From: Taibaiella sp. KBW10
GTDB lineage: Bacteria; Bacteroidota; Bacteroidia; Chitinophagales; Chitinophagaceae
Reading direction: 5' to 3'
Length of the DNA stretch: 64,000 nucleotides
Assembly (NCBI RefSeq): GCF_003852495.1
Contig: NZ_QAJI01000004.1
Span: 269,718-333,717, forward strand
In this document: one piece after another, positions 1-8,891 of the stretch
How positions within the stretch are numbered: the first letter of the stretch is position 1
Layout of the letters: every line of letters starts with the position of its first letter
Program-made: the position numbers and the translations under genes
Notes under the pieces: model-generated
Told to the model about the DNA's origin: nothing
The model's database searches: none
What the model saw: the letters and a program-made list of their open reading frames with translations, nothing else

Positions 1-19
1 CGCGCCACTATCTTTTTAT

Positions 20-47
20 AAAATAAAAGCATCATGCCTTTATTTAT
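20..47 (-). terminator. Probable terminator of the DUF6799 lipoprotein gene
   Basis: Reading the minus strand, AAATAAAGGCAT and ATGCTTTTATTT form a hairpin with one G-T pair, starting at the stop codon of the upstream gene and followed by T-rich sequence. It looks like a rho-independent terminator, though the stem is AT-rich. Confidence 0.5.
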
Positions 48-607
48 TTAGTTGCTTCATGAATGCTTTTTTTAACATCTTTTGCCGCTTCTTTAGTTGC
101 ATTTGCCGCGTCCTTGGCACCTTCTTTTACCGCTTTAGCAGCATTGGCAGCGCCCTCTTTAGCGTCTTTGGCCAGGTCTTTTGCACCTGCCGCCGCATTT
201 TCTGCAGCTTGGGCGGTTCCTTTAGCCACATCATTCGCTACTTCCTTGGTGGCATCCCAGGCATTACTGATGGCTGCTCCGGTTTTATCCAGAAAAGCAC
301 CCGTTTTCGTTACGGTATACCCTTCTTGTAATACAACCTCTTTTCCTTCTTTTTTTACTGTTCCGGATTTGGTCACAATCATCCCATTTTCCAGTGTTCT
401 GTCTGCTTCCAATGGTTTCCAGGCACCGTTTTGGTATACGACAATGGTGCCGTCTTTTTTCATCAGATCACCATCAACCGTAGTATAGGTTGTCGTTGTC
501 GTCGTTACCGAAGCATCGACAGGATCGGTAGCTGTGGTTGTGGTCGTTGTGCTTTTACAAGCGATAAAACTGGTGCTTACCGCAAGGGCTAAGATTATTT
601 TTTTCAT
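44..607 (-). CDS. Lipoprotein with DUF6799 domain and LEA-like Ala/Lys-rich C-terminus
   Basis: A 187-residue exported lipoprotein. Residues 1-17 form a signal peptide ending in a lipobox (FIAC, Cys17). A Thr-rich linker follows, then residues ~45-110 match the Bacteroidota DUF6799 pattern, with repeated short beta motifs such as MKKDGT, ENGMIV and KSGTV. Residues ~113-187 are a low-complexity Ala/Lys/Glu/Asp stretch with repeats like AAKDAKEGA, resembling late-embryogenesis-abundant (LEA) 11-mers and probably forming an amphipathic helix. The function of DUF6799 is unknown. LEA-like tails are often tied to desiccation or osmotic stress, so an envelope stress role is possible but is inference. 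The gene is monocistronic with its own terminator. The ATG start fits the signal peptide. Confidence 0.8.
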   Translation of the reverse strand: MKKIILALAVSTSFIACKSTTTTTTATDPVDASVTTTTTTYTTVDGDLMKKDGTIVVYQNGAWKPLEADRTLENGMIVTKSGTVKKEGKEVVLQEGYTVTKTGAFLDKTGAAISNAWDATKEVANDVAKGTAQAAENAAAGAKDLAKDAKEGAANAAKAVKEGAKDAANATKEAAKDVKKSIHEATK

Positions 608-720
608 TATTGATTAATTTTTTTGGTTCGTTTTTTATGCGTTTACTATTAATCGGCTTTAGTCAAAAAAGTAACCTGCATAAATGAACCAGCTGCAAAT
701 TTTGTTTTTTCTTTAACGGC

Positions 721-1107
721 CTAATCCTCTTCAGAATAGAACTCAATCAGAGAAGCTACATAAGGATCTTCCCAGCCTTCTGCAATATCTTCATAAGCCT
801 CGTCCGGAATATTGGTATGCCTGATCTCTAAAGAAGTACCTTTCTTGTCTTCATGCAATTTTATTGTGGCAATGGAAGGCGTTTCCTGTTCCCCGAAATA
901 CCATTCCTGTACAATTTTAGAAGAAGGAACCAACTCCAGAAATTTACCGACAATCGCACCATCCCACATGGAAAATTCACCATTTACTTCCGTTTGCATC
1001 TCGGTTTCGGCACCGGTCCACAAAGCAACAGTTGCTTCCTGGGTTAAGGCACGGTATACTTCTTCCGGGCTGGCCGGGATTACTGCATATAGTTTATAAT
1101 CTTTCAT
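721..1107 (-). CDS. SRPBCC (AHSA1-like) domain protein
   Basis: A 128-residue cytoplasmic protein of the START/SRPBCC superfamily (Activator of Hsp90 ATPase homologue-like). The family signatures are an N-terminal strand followed by PEEVYRALTQ, a TGAETEM segment, WDGAIVGKF, and the middle motif IVQEWYFGE. It ends in the usual long C-terminal helix. I chose the ATG at 1107; an upstream in-frame TTG at 1125 would add six residues without family support. Such proteins bind hydrophobic ligands or act as small stress factors, but the ligand cannot be read from the sequence. No operon partner is nearby. Confidence 0.8.
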   Translation of the reverse strand: MKDYKLYAVIPASPEEVYRALTQEATVALWTGAETEMQTEVNGEFSMWDGAIVGKFLELVPSSKIVQEWYFGEQETPSIATIKLHEDKKGTSLEIRHTNIPDEAYEDIAEGWEDPYVASLIEFYSEED

Positions 1108-1349
1108 AAATTGCTTTTGCCGCAAAGGTAATGACTTCTGCAGTACCTGCCGATGACAATATCTTTCGGAGGGCTAAATATAAAGATAAGGTCACAGGCC
1201 AATATATTAGTACCGGATGATGATGAATAAATAGACCTTACCCTATAAAAAGGATAAGGGATAAAGTTATTCCGGCAAAAGAAGTGTGCCTGGTTTTTCT
1301 TACAGAAAATATTTGCTACTTGGGTATGCTCAATGCCGGAGTTATTGTA
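1108..1349. other. Non-coding gap between the SRPBCC gene and tatC
   Basis: About 240 bases with no convincing gene. A minus-strand open frame here has no plausible start, family or composition. The CAAAGGTA at 1123-1130 reads TACCTTTG on the minus strand and is a plausible -7 element for the SRPBCC gene. Confidence 0.5.
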
Positions 1350-1390
1350 AAAAAAACAGAGCACATCCTTAGATGCGCTCTGTTTTTTTA
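1350..1390 (-). terminator. Terminator of tatC
   Basis: A stem of 15 of 16 paired bases (AAAAAACAGAGC-ACAT against ATGC-GCTCTGTTTTTT) flanked by A and T runs, lying 20 bases past the tatC stop. The symmetry would let it work in both directions. Confidence 0.85.
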
Positions 1391-1409
1391 TTCAATCAAT
1401 TATTAGAAT

Positions 1410-2270
1410 CTACCAGGGTAGTGTTTCATTTGCTTTCTTTTCTCTTTCTTTCGTGAGTCGGGCACTGATCACAATACCGGCTTCATAAAGCATTACCAAA
1501 GGAATGGCCACCAGGAAGATACTGAACCAATCGGGTGGGGTAATGATTGCCGCCAAAACCATAATGATTACAATGGCATACCTTCTGTTATCCCGCATCA
1601 TTTTAGGCGTTAAAATGCCTATTTTAGCCAGGATGTACACCAGGATCGGCAATTCAAAAACAATACCCATACCAAACACCAGGTCGCTCATCGTATCGTA
1701 ATAGTTTGATATGGTAATAATATTATCAAACTGCGGACTGAGTTTATAGGTCGCAAAGAAATTAATCGTAAAAGGGGCAATAATAAAATAGGAAAAAGCC
1801 ACACCGATCAAAAACAAGGCGCTGGCCCAAAACACGATACCACGTGTATGTTTTAGCTCTTTATCGGTCAATGCCGGTCTGGTAAATCTCCAGAACTCCC
1901 AGAACACATAAGGAAAAGCCACAATAAAGCCAATCATGAAACTGGCAGAAAAGCTCATCATGAACTGCCCGCTCAATTCCGTGTTTTGGAATTGCACTGT
2001 GACCGGATCCATGCATAAAGCATCTATATGGAGCAGCCTGCCTAAACCGCAGAACCATTTATAGGCAATGAAATCTTTATTTGCAGGGCCTAAGATAATC
2101 TTGTCGAAAATAAATTCGATATTGAAAAAGGCTACAATACCCGCAATAATAATAACGACAAGCGATCGTACGATATGCCATCTTAAAGCCTCGATATGAT
2201 CCATGAAAATCATTTCTCCATTTGGGTTTCCATGGGCTCTTTTGGCCAAAAATTTATCTAAAATACTCAA
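1410..2270 (-). CDS. tatC: Sec-independent protein translocase subunit TatC
   Basis: A 286-residue polytopic inner-membrane protein that recognises twin-arginine signal peptides and exports folded proteins with TatA. The TatC signature HIEALRWHI lies at residues 25-33. FP-x-x-x-WEFWRF lies at ~119-129 and holds the conserved acidic residue. Six membrane segments are visible, near 32-50, 103-127, 146-168, 196-216, 231-245 and 250-268. The start is TTG: an in-frame stop lies just upstream and no earlier ATG exists; an internal ATG at residue 20 would cut into the N-terminal tail. No tatA gene is in the window. rpiB sits 21 bases upstream on the same strand, so the two may be co-transcribed. Confidence 0.93.
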   Translation of the reverse strand: MSILDKFLAKRAHGNPNGEMIFMDHIEALRWHIVRSLVVIIIAGIVAFFNIEFIFDKIILGPANKDFIAYKWFCGLGRLLHIDALCMDPVTVQFQNTELSGQFMMSFSASFMIGFIVAFPYVFWEFWRFTRPALTDKELKHTRGIVFWASALFLIGVAFSYFIIAPFTINFFATYKLSPQFDNIITISNYYDTMSDLVFGMGIVFELPILVYILAKIGILTPKMMRDNRRYAIVIIMVLAAIITPPDWFSIFLVAIPLVMLYEAGIVISARLTKEREKKANETLPW

Positions 2271-2291
2271 AGAATGATTTATTTACAGGTA

Positions 2292-2744
2292 TTACAAACT
2301 GATCTTCTCGGCTCTTCTTTCATGTCTGCCACCTTCGAAATCGGTGGATAAGAAAATGTCGACCATTTTCTGAGCAGTTTCATAGCTTACGAAACGCTCG
2401 GGCATACACAATACATTAGCATTGTTATGTTGTCTGGACAAGGCTGCCAGTTCTTCATTCCAGCATAAAGCTGCTCTGATGCCCTGGTGCTTATTGGCGG
2501 TCATACAAACGCCGTTACCACTCCCACAGATCAGGATACCTGCTGTGGCTGCATCAGATTCGACCATTTCCGCTACCGGATGGGCATAATCGGGATAATC
2601 TGTGCTTTCTTCGGAGAACGTACCTTTATCTTCCACCGTCCAGCCATTATCCATAAGATAAGCTTTGATTTTTTCTTTATAAGTATATCCGGCATGGTCG
2701 CAACCGATAGCAACAGGTAATGCCTTGTCAAACGTGTGTTTCAT
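2292..2744 (-). CDS. rpiB: Ribose-5-phosphate isomerase B
   Basis: A 150-residue enzyme of the RpiB/LacAB family that interconverts ribose 5-phosphate and ribulose 5-phosphate in the non-oxidative pentose phosphate pathway. GCDHAG near the N-terminus binds the phosphosugar. The CGSGNG loop supplies the catalytic Cys and anion hole, and NKHQGIRAALC follows as expected. Length matches the family. The ATG at 2744 is clear. It lies between the pdhB terminator and tatC, so rpiB-tatC may be one unit. Confidence 0.93.
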   Translation of the reverse strand: MKHTFDKALPVAIGCDHAGYTYKEKIKAYLMDNGWTVEDKGTFSEESTDYPDYAHPVAEMVESDAATAGILICGSGNGVCMTANKHQGIRAALCWNEELAALSRQHNNANVLCMPERFVSYETAQKMVDIFLSTDFEGGRHERRAEKISL

Positions 2745-2784
2745 AAGAACCGCAAAATTAGCAATTTATATTATACAGAGTCCA

Positions 2785-2814
2785 TAAAAAAGGTGCAAAC
2801 TATTGTTTACACCT
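2785..2814 (-). terminator. Terminator of pdhB
   Basis: On the minus strand AGGTGTAAAC and GTTTGCACCT form a stem with one mismatch and a four-base loop, followed directly by seven Ts. It lies 18 bases past the pdhB stop. Confidence 0.85.
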
Positions 2815-2831
2815 GAAATATTCGTTAAAAT

Positions 2832-3815
2832 TTATTTTTTGAGGTACATCGCTTCTTTCACGAGGTTGACCGTGCGGCCTACATCCGGAAGATAAGACGC
2901 TACGAGGTTTGGAGCATAGTGCATATTGGTATCTGCAGAGCAAATACGTAATACCGGTGCATCCAGATAATCAAAGGCATCTTTCTGTACTCTGTACGCG
3001 ATTTCAGAAGAAATAGAAGCAAAAGGCCATTGCTCTTCTACAATCACACAACGATTGGTTTTCTTTACAGAATTTAAAATCGTTTCATGATCTAAAGGAC
3101 GGATCGTACGTAAGTCGATAACTTCAGCACTGATCCCTTCTTTTGCCAACTCTTCAGCAGCTCCTAAAGCCACTTTCATCATTTTATTATAAGAGATAAT
3201 GGTTACATCCGTACCTTCTCTGGCGATTCTTGCTTTTCCGATAGGAATTAAATACTCTTCGGTAGGTACTTCACCCAAGTCACCATACATCACTTCAGAT
3301 TCCATAAAAACAACCGGATCATCATCTCTGATGGCTGATTTTAATAAACCTTTCGCGTCATATGGATTAGAAACGGAGATTACTTTAATACCCGGGATAT
3401 TGGCAAACCAGCTTTCAAAAGCCTGAGAGTGTTGTGCCCCCAACTGACCGGCAGAAGCATTGGGTCCTCTGAATACGATTGGGTTACCAAAGTGTCCGCC
3501 ACTCATAGACAGCATTTTAGCAGAGTGGTTCAAAATCTGATCCAAAGCCAGTACGGCAAAGTTCCAGGTCATAAACTCTACTACCGGGCGTAAGCCGTTG
3601 GCAGCAGCACCCACCGCAATCGCTGTGAAACCTAATTCCGCGATTGGGGTATCTATAATTCTTTTAGGGCCAAACTCATCTAACATACCCTGGCTTACTT
3701 TGTAAGCACCGTTATACAGGGCTACTTCCTCACCCATTAAAAATACACGTTCATCTCTGCGCATTTCTTCCTGCAATGCCTCACGTAAGGCCTGACGAAA
3801 AGCTATTTCTGCCAT
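2832..3815 (-). CDS. pdhB: Pyruvate dehydrogenase E1 component, beta subunit
   Basis: A 327-residue E1-beta subunit of a thiamine-diphosphate 2-oxoacid dehydrogenase, most likely pyruvate dehydrogenase. Typical segments are FRQALREALQEEM, FLMGEEVALYNGAYKVSQG, DTPIAELGFTAIAVG, and the GAQHSQAFESWFANIPG loop that discriminates substrate. The C-terminal domain contains DLRTIRPLD and EEQWPFAS. The ATG at 3815 begins exactly where family members start; the open frame extends 27 codons upstream but without homology. The alpha subunit is not adjacent, which is common in Bacteroidota. The gene is monocistronic with its own terminator. Confidence 0.92.
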   Translation of the reverse strand: MAEIAFRQALREALQEEMRRDERVFLMGEEVALYNGAYKVSQGMLDEFGPKRIIDTPIAELGFTAIAVGAAANGLRPVVEFMTWNFAVLALDQILNHSAKMLSMSGGHFGNPIVFRGPNASAGQLGAQHSQAFESWFANIPGIKVISVSNPYDAKGLLKSAIRDDDPVVFMESEVMYGDLGEVPTEEYLIPIGKARIAREGTDVTIISYNKMMKVALGAAEELAKEGISAEVIDLRTIRPLDHETILNSVKKTNRCVIVEEQWPFASISSEIAYRVQKDAFDYLDAPVLRICSADTNMHYAPNLVASYLPDVGRTVNLVKEAMYLKK

Positions 3816-3935
3816 AAATATTCTAAACTTATCTGGTAAATAATATTTTAAATTAAATTGCGGTAAAGATACAGCACATTTTTGAATGTTGCACAATTAT
3901 TCAGGAAAGCAGATCAATATTTGTTTGAAAATCTT

Positions 3936-3966
3936 TTTGAATTTAAAGAATTGATTCGTAAATTTG
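3936..3966 (+). promoter_or_regulatory. Bacteroidota-type promoter of rpsP
   Basis: TTTG (3936-3939), a 19-base spacer and TAAATTTG (3959-3966) match the TTTG/TAnnTTTG consensus of the Bacteroidota housekeeping sigma factor exactly. Transcription should start near 3972, giving a leader of about 37 bases. Confidence 0.8.
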
Positions 3967-4008
3967 CAACTCATTTCATTTTGTTAAACGCAAATAATTT
4001 CAATTATT

Positions 4009-4557
4009 ATGGCAGTAAAAATTCGCCTGCAACGCCATGGGTCTAAAAAGCGCCCATTTTACTTTATCGTGGCTGCTAACAGCACGTCACCTCGTGATGG
4101 TAAGTTCATCGAGAAATTAGGAACTTACAATCCATTGACTGTACCAGCTACTATCCGCATCAACCGTGAAAGTGCTTTGGAATGGTTAAACAAAGGTGCT
4201 CAACCTACGAATACCGTACGTCGTATCCTTTCCTTCAAAGGAGTGTTATACATGAAACACTTAATGCGCGGGGTTGCTTTAGGTTTGTTCGATGAACAAG
4301 CAGCTAAAGAGAAATTCGAAAAATGGAATGGTGAGCATGAAGTTTTGGTTGCTAACCGTGAGGAAGCACACCGTAAACACAAACAAGACAAACGCCATAC
4401 AACGACTCAAGAGTCTGTACGTCGCGTAGAAGAAAAAGAAGCCGTAAAAGCAGCAACCAGAGCCGCTCAAATCGCTGAAGCTGAAGCTGACGAAACTACT
4501 CCAGAAGTAGAAGCGCCTGCTGCTACAGAAGGAGAAGCTCCTGCTGAAGAAGCATAA
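4009..4557 (+). CDS. rpsP: 30S ribosomal protein S16 with acidic C-terminal extension
   Basis: A 182-residue S16. Residues 1-~80 are the canonical domain ([43 protein letters not shown]). Residues ~100-182 are a long extension: a Lys/His/Arg-rich part, then an Ala/Glu-rich tail. Bacterial S16 is usually 80-90 residues; long tails are common in Bacteroidota. It is preceded by a canonical promoter and followed by a strong terminator before rimM. The usual partners trmD and rplS are absent. Confidence 0.96.
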   Translation: MAVKIRLQRHGSKKRPFYFIVAANSTSPRDGKFIEKLGTYNPLTVPATIRINRESALEWLNKGAQPTNTVRRILSFKGVLYMKHLMRGVALGLFDEQAAKEKFEKWNGEHEVLVANREEAHRKHKQDKRHTTTQESVRRVEEKEAVKAATRAAQIAEAEADETTPEVEAPAATEGEAPAEEA

Positions 4558-4581
4558 TTTTGCTCTTTTAATAGGGTACTG

Positions 4582-4617
4582 AAAAAAGGAAATAACAACC
4601 GTTATTTCCTTTTTTTA
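4582..4617 (+). terminator. Strong terminator between rpsP and rimM
   Basis: AAAAAAGGAAATAAC and GTTATTTCCTTTTTT form a perfect 15-base stem with an AACC loop and a T run. It ends 20 bases before the rimM start, so rimM probably relies on read-through or its own promoter. Confidence 0.9.
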
Positions 4618-4636
4618 TGTGTAATTTTACCGCTTT

Positions 4637-5161
4637 ATGAATGACTATATTCAAATTGGGAAAATCACCAATACACATGGATTGGAAGGCCGGTTGTCGC
4701 TGATGCATAACCTGGGCAAAAACAAAGAACTCAAGCAATTGAAACATATCTTTATCGAATTGAAAAGGGAAAGTTATATTCCTTTCTTTATCAATAAAAT
4801 AACAGTAGATAATGATAAAGAACTGTTTCTGATACTGGATGAAGTAGATAGTGTAGAAGCCGCAAAAGCACTTGCAGGCAAGGAAGTGTATCTAAGTACC
4901 GAACAATATGAAAAAATGAAACCCAAAGACCAGGAGGTAAACTTCGTGGGCTTTGAGGTTTGGGATGAAGCCTTTGGCCTCATTGGTAAGGTCTCTGCTA
5001 TCTTTGAAACACCGGGACAGTTGCTGGCGACAGTAATGCATCAGGAAAAAGAAGTGATCGTCCCTTTGAACGAACAAACCATCAAATCGATACAAATCCA
5101 AACCAAAACCCTGAAACTGCAACTTCCGGAAGGACTCATTGAGGTATACCTGGAAGATTAA
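4637..5161 (+). CDS. rimM: Ribosome maturation factor RimM
   Basis: A 174-residue 16S rRNA processing factor that binds S19 and helps mature the 30S head. The N-terminal domain carries the signature GKITNTHGLEGRL (residues ~8-20). Residues ~95-174 form the PRC-barrel domain (VGFEVWDEAFGLIGKV, VIVPLNEQTIKSI, LPEGLIEVYLED). Length fits the family. It follows rpsP as in most bacteria, but trmD and rplS are missing and ftsK follows after 39 bases. Confidence 0.94.
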   Translation: MNDYIQIGKITNTHGLEGRLSLMHNLGKNKELKQLKHIFIELKRESYIPFFINKITVDNDKELFLILDEVDSVEAAKALAGKEVYLSTEQYEKMKPKDQEVNFVGFEVWDEAFGLIGKVSAIFETPGQLLATVMHQEKEVIVPLNEQTIKSIQIQTKTLKLQLPEGLIEVYLED

Positions 5162-5200
5162 ACTGAAATACAAATATAAAAAACTGCTTTAAATTATAGT

Positions 5201-7891
5201 ATGCCTAAAGAAGCTGCAAAAAAAGAGATTAAACCTACAAAGAGTACCCATACTGCAGCACCACCGACCGACCCGGCTGTAATTGCACAGCGTAAGAAAA
5301 ATATCCGTTTGGGTATCGGTTTTTTTGTAACCCTGGTGGGTTGTTTATGGACGCTTTCTATTATCAGTTATTGCTTTAACTGGCGTCACGATCAGAATAA
5401 CCTGATCTCCAATATGTCTCTTTGGGATTTTTTGTTTCAGGATAAATCGCCTGTGCACAATTGGGGGGGGCGTTTAGGTGCAGCCATGTCACATTTGCTG
5501 GTATTCAGAAGTGTCGGAATCATGTCGCTGATATTTACTTTGTGGATTATTGCCAAAGGCGTTAATATTCTTTATGGCACAAAATATATCAATACCTCTA
5601 AGTGGATCAGATGGATGGCGCTGGCCTTTCTATTTGTGAGCCCTTTGCTATCCTTTTTGTTTTTAGACCAACCTTTTCCTTTTGGCGGCGCTTTGGGCAA
5701 TGGGGTCGTACAATGGACAGAAGGTTTTGCCGGGAAGATGGGGACGATCTTTGTATTGATCACGGTCTTCCTGATCTTTGCCTTTATCGTTTTTAATTTT
5801 GACATTAAGCCCTGGCTGCGTAAAGCCAAAAGCCTGGCGAAAGATACCGTATCCGATCCCAAAAAGGATACGGACATGCTGATGGATGATGGACATCAGG
5901 AGGCAGCCGAAAAGGAAGCGGATGCTGAATATAAGTTTACTACCGTTTATCCTGATGAAACCGACCTGCCGCAATTAGAGCAGGAAAATCGACTATTGAG
6001 TGAAGAGGGTATGCCCAATAAGATTGCAAATCCGGAACCCGAAGCCGATCTTGGCCTCACCTTAGTGGAGATTAACGAAGAGAAAACCCCTGAACTGGAG
6101 CTGAATATACCCGATCATATGATTATTGCCCCGGTATCGAAGGCACCGGATACGGTATCGATTCCGACAAATGGTGCTTTGGCTATGGAGTTGCCGGCAG
6201 AAGAGGACCTTTTTGAACCGGAAATTTATGCGGAAACTACTTTAGAAGAAGATACAGAAGATACTGCTTTTGAGAGCTTTGAGTCAGAAGAAATCGAAGA
6301 TGATTTCGTGGTAAATAAACCGGTAAGCGAAGAAAAAATTGTTCCGGCTAATGGTGGGCATGTCAGTATTGAAAGTGGCGAGCCTTATGATCCCTCTTTA
6401 GATCTACCTAATTATAAATATCCTACGCTTGACTTATTAGAGTTGTTCTCTCAGGGAGATATTGCCTTTGACCGGGAAGAACTGGAGCGCAATAAAAACC
6501 AGATCATTGCTACGCTGAGAAGCTTTGGAATTGAAATACAGAAAATTTCAGCCACCGTCGGACCTACAGTTACCTTATATGAGATTATTCCGGCAGAAGG
6601 GGTACGTATCTCCAAAATCCGTAACCTGGAAGATGATATTGCCCTAAGCCTTGCCGCCCTGGGTATTCGTATGATTGCCCCGATTCCGGGTAAAGGAACC
6701 ATCGGTATCGAGGTACCTAATGCGAATAAGCAAATGGTTTCGATGCGTGCTTTATTGGAAAGTGAGAAGTTTGTCAACAATAAAATGAGCCTTCCGATCG
6801 CTTTGGGAAAAAAGATCGATAATGAAAACTACATCGTGGATCTGGCAACCATGCCCCACTTATTGATGGCAGGGGCTACGGGACAAGGTAAATCGGTAGG
6901 GATTAATGCGATTCTGGTTTCCTTGTTATATAAGAAACACCCATCACAACTCAAATTTGTGATGGTGGATCCTAAGAAAGTAGAATTGTCTATTTACCGT
7001 TTGATTGAGAAACATTTTCTGGCCAAACTCCCGAATGAGGAGGAAGCCATCCTTACCGATACAAAGAAAGTGATCAATACTTTGAATGCTTTATGTATCG
7101 AAATGGACAACCGTTATGAACTCTTAAAGGATGCCGGTACCCGGAATATTAAAGAATATAATGAGAAGTTTATCAAGCGTCGTTTAAATCCGAATGACGG
7201 GCATAAATTCCTGCCTTTTATTGTATTAGTGATTGATGAGTTTGCCGATTTGATTATGACTGCAGGTAAAGAAGTGGAAATGCCGATTGCCCGCTTGGCG
7301 CAACTGGCCCGTGCCATTGGTATCCATATTATTGTGGCTACGCAAAGACCATCTGTAAATGTTATTACGGGTATCATTAAAGCTAACTTCCCGGCACGTA
7401 TTGCCTTTAGGGTTTCTTCTAAGATTGATAGCCGTACCATTCTTGATACAGGTGGGGCCGATCAGCTCATCGGCCGTGGCGATATGCTGATCTCTCATGG
7501 TAGCGAACTCATTCGTCTACAATGTGCTTTTGTGGACACACCTGAAGTAGAACGTATTGTGGAATTCATTGGTAATCAGAGAGGTTATCCTTCTGCATTT
7601 GAACTACCTGAATATGAAGGTGCCGAAAATGAGGGTATGGAAGAGAAAAATATTGACCTATCCAAAAGAGATAAAATGTTTGAAGAATGTGCCCATATGG
7701 TTGTGCATTCACAAAGTGGCTCCACCTCCATGTTACAGCGTAAATTCAACCTGGGTTATAACCGTGCAGGTCGTATTATGGATCAGCTGGAAGCGGCAGG
7801 TATCGTTGGATCAACTCAAGGTAGTAAACCAAGGGATGTATTGGTGAAGACCGAATATGAGTTGCAGGAAGTATTACAATCCTTTTTATAA
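5201..7891 (+). CDS. ftsK: DNA translocase FtsK
   Basis: An 896-residue septal DNA pump that clears chromosomes from the division plane and acts with XerCD at dif. Several membrane segments occupy residues ~35-205, followed by an acidic, poorly conserved linker (~215-400). The motor has Walker A GATGQGKSV (~558-566) and Walker B VLVIDEFADLI (~675). The gamma winged-helix domain is at ~825-896 (FNLGYNRAGRIMDQLEAAGIVG) and should read polar DNA signals. Length is typical of Bacteroidota FtsK. The ATG at 5201 is well placed. Confidence 0.96.
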   Translation: MPKEAAKKEIKPTKSTHTAAPPTDPAVIAQRKKNIRLGIGFFVTLVGCLWTLSIISYCFNWRHDQNNLISNMSLWDFLFQDKSPVHNWGGRLGAAMSHLLVFRSVGIMSLIFTLWIIAKGVNILYGTKYINTSKWIRWMALAFLFVSPLLSFLFLDQPFPFGGALGNGVVQWTEGFAGKMGTIFVLITVFLIFAFIVFNFDIKPWLRKAKSLAKDTVSDPKKDTDMLMDDGHQEAAEKEADAEYKFTTVYPDETDLPQLEQENRLLSEEGMPNKIANPEPEADLGLTLVEINEEKTPELELNIPDHMIIAPVSKAPDTVSIPTNGALAMELPAEEDLFEPEIYAETTLEEDTEDTAFESFESEEIEDDFVVNKPVSEEKIVPANGGHVSIESGEPYDPSLDLPNYKYPTLDLLELFSQGDIAFDREELERNKNQIIATLRSFGIEIQKISATVGPTVTLYEIIPAEGVRISKIRNLEDDIALSLAALGIRMIAPIPGKGTIGIEVPNANKQMVSMRALLESEKFVNNKMSLPIALGKKIDNENYIVDLATMPHLLMAGATGQGKSVGINAILVSLLYKKHPSQLKFVMVDPKKVELSIYRLIEKHFLAKLPNEEEAILTDTKKVINTLNALCIEMDNRYELLKDAGTRNIKEYNEKFIKRRLNPNDGHKFLPFIVLVIDEFADLIMTAGKEVEMPIARLAQLARAIGIHIIVATQRPSVNVITGIIKANFPARIAFRVSSKIDSRTILDTGGADQLIGRGDMLISHGSELIRLQCAFVDTPEVERIVEFIGNQRGYPSAFELPEYEGAENEGMEEKNIDLSKRDKMFEECAHMVVHSQSGSTSMLQRKFNLGYNRAGRIMDQLEAAGIVGSTQGSKPRDVLVKTEYELQEVLQSFL

Positions 7892-7913
7892 ATAGATACT
7901 TAAGCAATGAGGT

Positions 7914-7941
7914 AAAAAGATATCCGATTGGGTATCTTTTT
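7914..7941 (+). terminator. Probable terminator after ftsK
   Basis: AAAAAGATATCC pairs with GGTATCTTTTT apart from one bulged base, with a short loop and a T run, 23 bases past the ftsK stop. Confidence 0.65.
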
Positions 7942-7957
7942 ATGCCTTTATTTGCCA

Positions 7958-8278
7958 ATGATTTACGATAGGATAGATAAGGGCAAGCTTATGATCTATG
8001 AGGCTGATAAAAAGAGGATAACCATTAGGGATGCAAAACAACAGACAGAATCGGTTTTTCTACTCAGTGATATCCGGCATGTTTTTCATATAATGACAAC
8101 ACCCATGGCGGAAAAGAGGAGGTATTACTTTCCTTGGGATAGCTATAATTACTCAGAAATTTATTTAAATAATGGGGAGCGTTATACGATCACAAGTCTG
8201 ATGGTCCATAGACTGGAATTACCGGTAGGGTCGCGATACCAGGTAGTTACTGCCTTTTATCCCTATCCTGAAATTTAA
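7958..8278 (+). CDS. Small unknown protein, possibly PH-like fold
   Basis: A 106-residue protein that I do not recognise. It is rich in short beta-like segments (KLMIYEADKKRITI, SVFLLSDIRHVFHIM, SEIYLNNGERYTITSLMV), which suggests a compact beta fold like those of PH-domain-type small proteins. It has no signal peptide or membrane segment, so it is probably cytoplasmic. I start it at the ATG at 7958; a TTG at 7928 would place the start within the ftsK terminator. It lies convergent to lptC. Confidence 0.6.
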   Translation: MIYDRIDKGKLMIYEADKKRITIRDAKQQTESVFLLSDIRHVFHIMTTPMAEKRRYYFPWDSYNYSEIYLNNGERYTITSLMVHRLELPVGSRYQVVTAFYPYPEI

Positions 8279-8300
8279 AGATAAGGGTTAGCAATAAATC

Positions 8301-8891
8301 CTACTCTGCAGGCATTTGGTCCTTTTCTACGGGAATAGTACCTCTTTGATTGAATATCCGGATCCAGGAGAAATCCTTATTGGCTTCCAATCCGGTACCA
8401 TAGGTAACGGAAGTACCCCGGATGATCTGTACCTGTTTTTGGGTGTAGAACTTTTGTAGTTCGTTATTCCAGACCATTTGTTCGGTAAGCAATTTTTCCC
8501 CTTTATTATTGATTACGAAAACGCTATCCTGTACCAGGATATTATTGTTGGCAGTATAAAAACGAGCGGTTTTTGCGGTCAGTGTGCTTTCTATGTTAAG
8601 GCTGTCATCATAAAACTCCACTTTCAAACCCTTATTCATATCCAGGTAGGGTGGTTTCGCCTCTTCGTTCTGTACAAATTCCTTAGTGCGCAAGCGTGCT
8701 TTGGTATGGCCATCCTTGCTGATGATCACGGTTACACTATCCGCACGATCAATAGTGAGCTCGTCTTTAGTTACTACTTTATTGGACTTGGAGATGGTAT
8801 CGCCGGTGCAACCGGTACTGTATAAAGTGATACAGGCCATTATACAATATAATGACCTGTTGGAAAAATAGTATTTAAAATGTGCACTCAT
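8301..8891 (-). CDS. lptC: LPS export periplasmic lipoprotein LptC
   Basis: A 196-residue protein with a lipoprotein signal (LYSTGC, Cys28) and an LptC-type jellyroll. Conserved segments include SKDGHTKARLRTKEF, KGLKVEFYDDSLNIESTLTA, TARFYTANNNILVQDSVFVIN and the late AnkdFSWIRIFNQRGT part. LptC receives lipopolysaccharide from LptBFG and passes it to LptA across the periplasm. It directly abuts the barrel gene upstream (stop to start with no spacing), forming the operon coaX-barrel-lptC. Confidence 0.88.
   Translation of the reverse strand: MSAHFKYYFSNRSLYCIMACITLYSTGCTGDTISKSNKVVTKDELTIDRADSVTVIISKDGHTKARLRTKEFVQNEEAKPPYLDMNKGLKVEFYDDSLNIESTLTAKTARFYTANNNILVQDSVFVINNKGEKLLTEQMVWNNELQKFYTQKQVQIIRGTSVTYGTGLEANKDFSWIRIFNQRGTIPVEKDQMPAE

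Noticed and set aside
1104-1364. Minus-strand frame of 86 codons
   Set aside because: It overlaps the SRPBCC start and the tatC terminator and shows no family or signal peptide logic.
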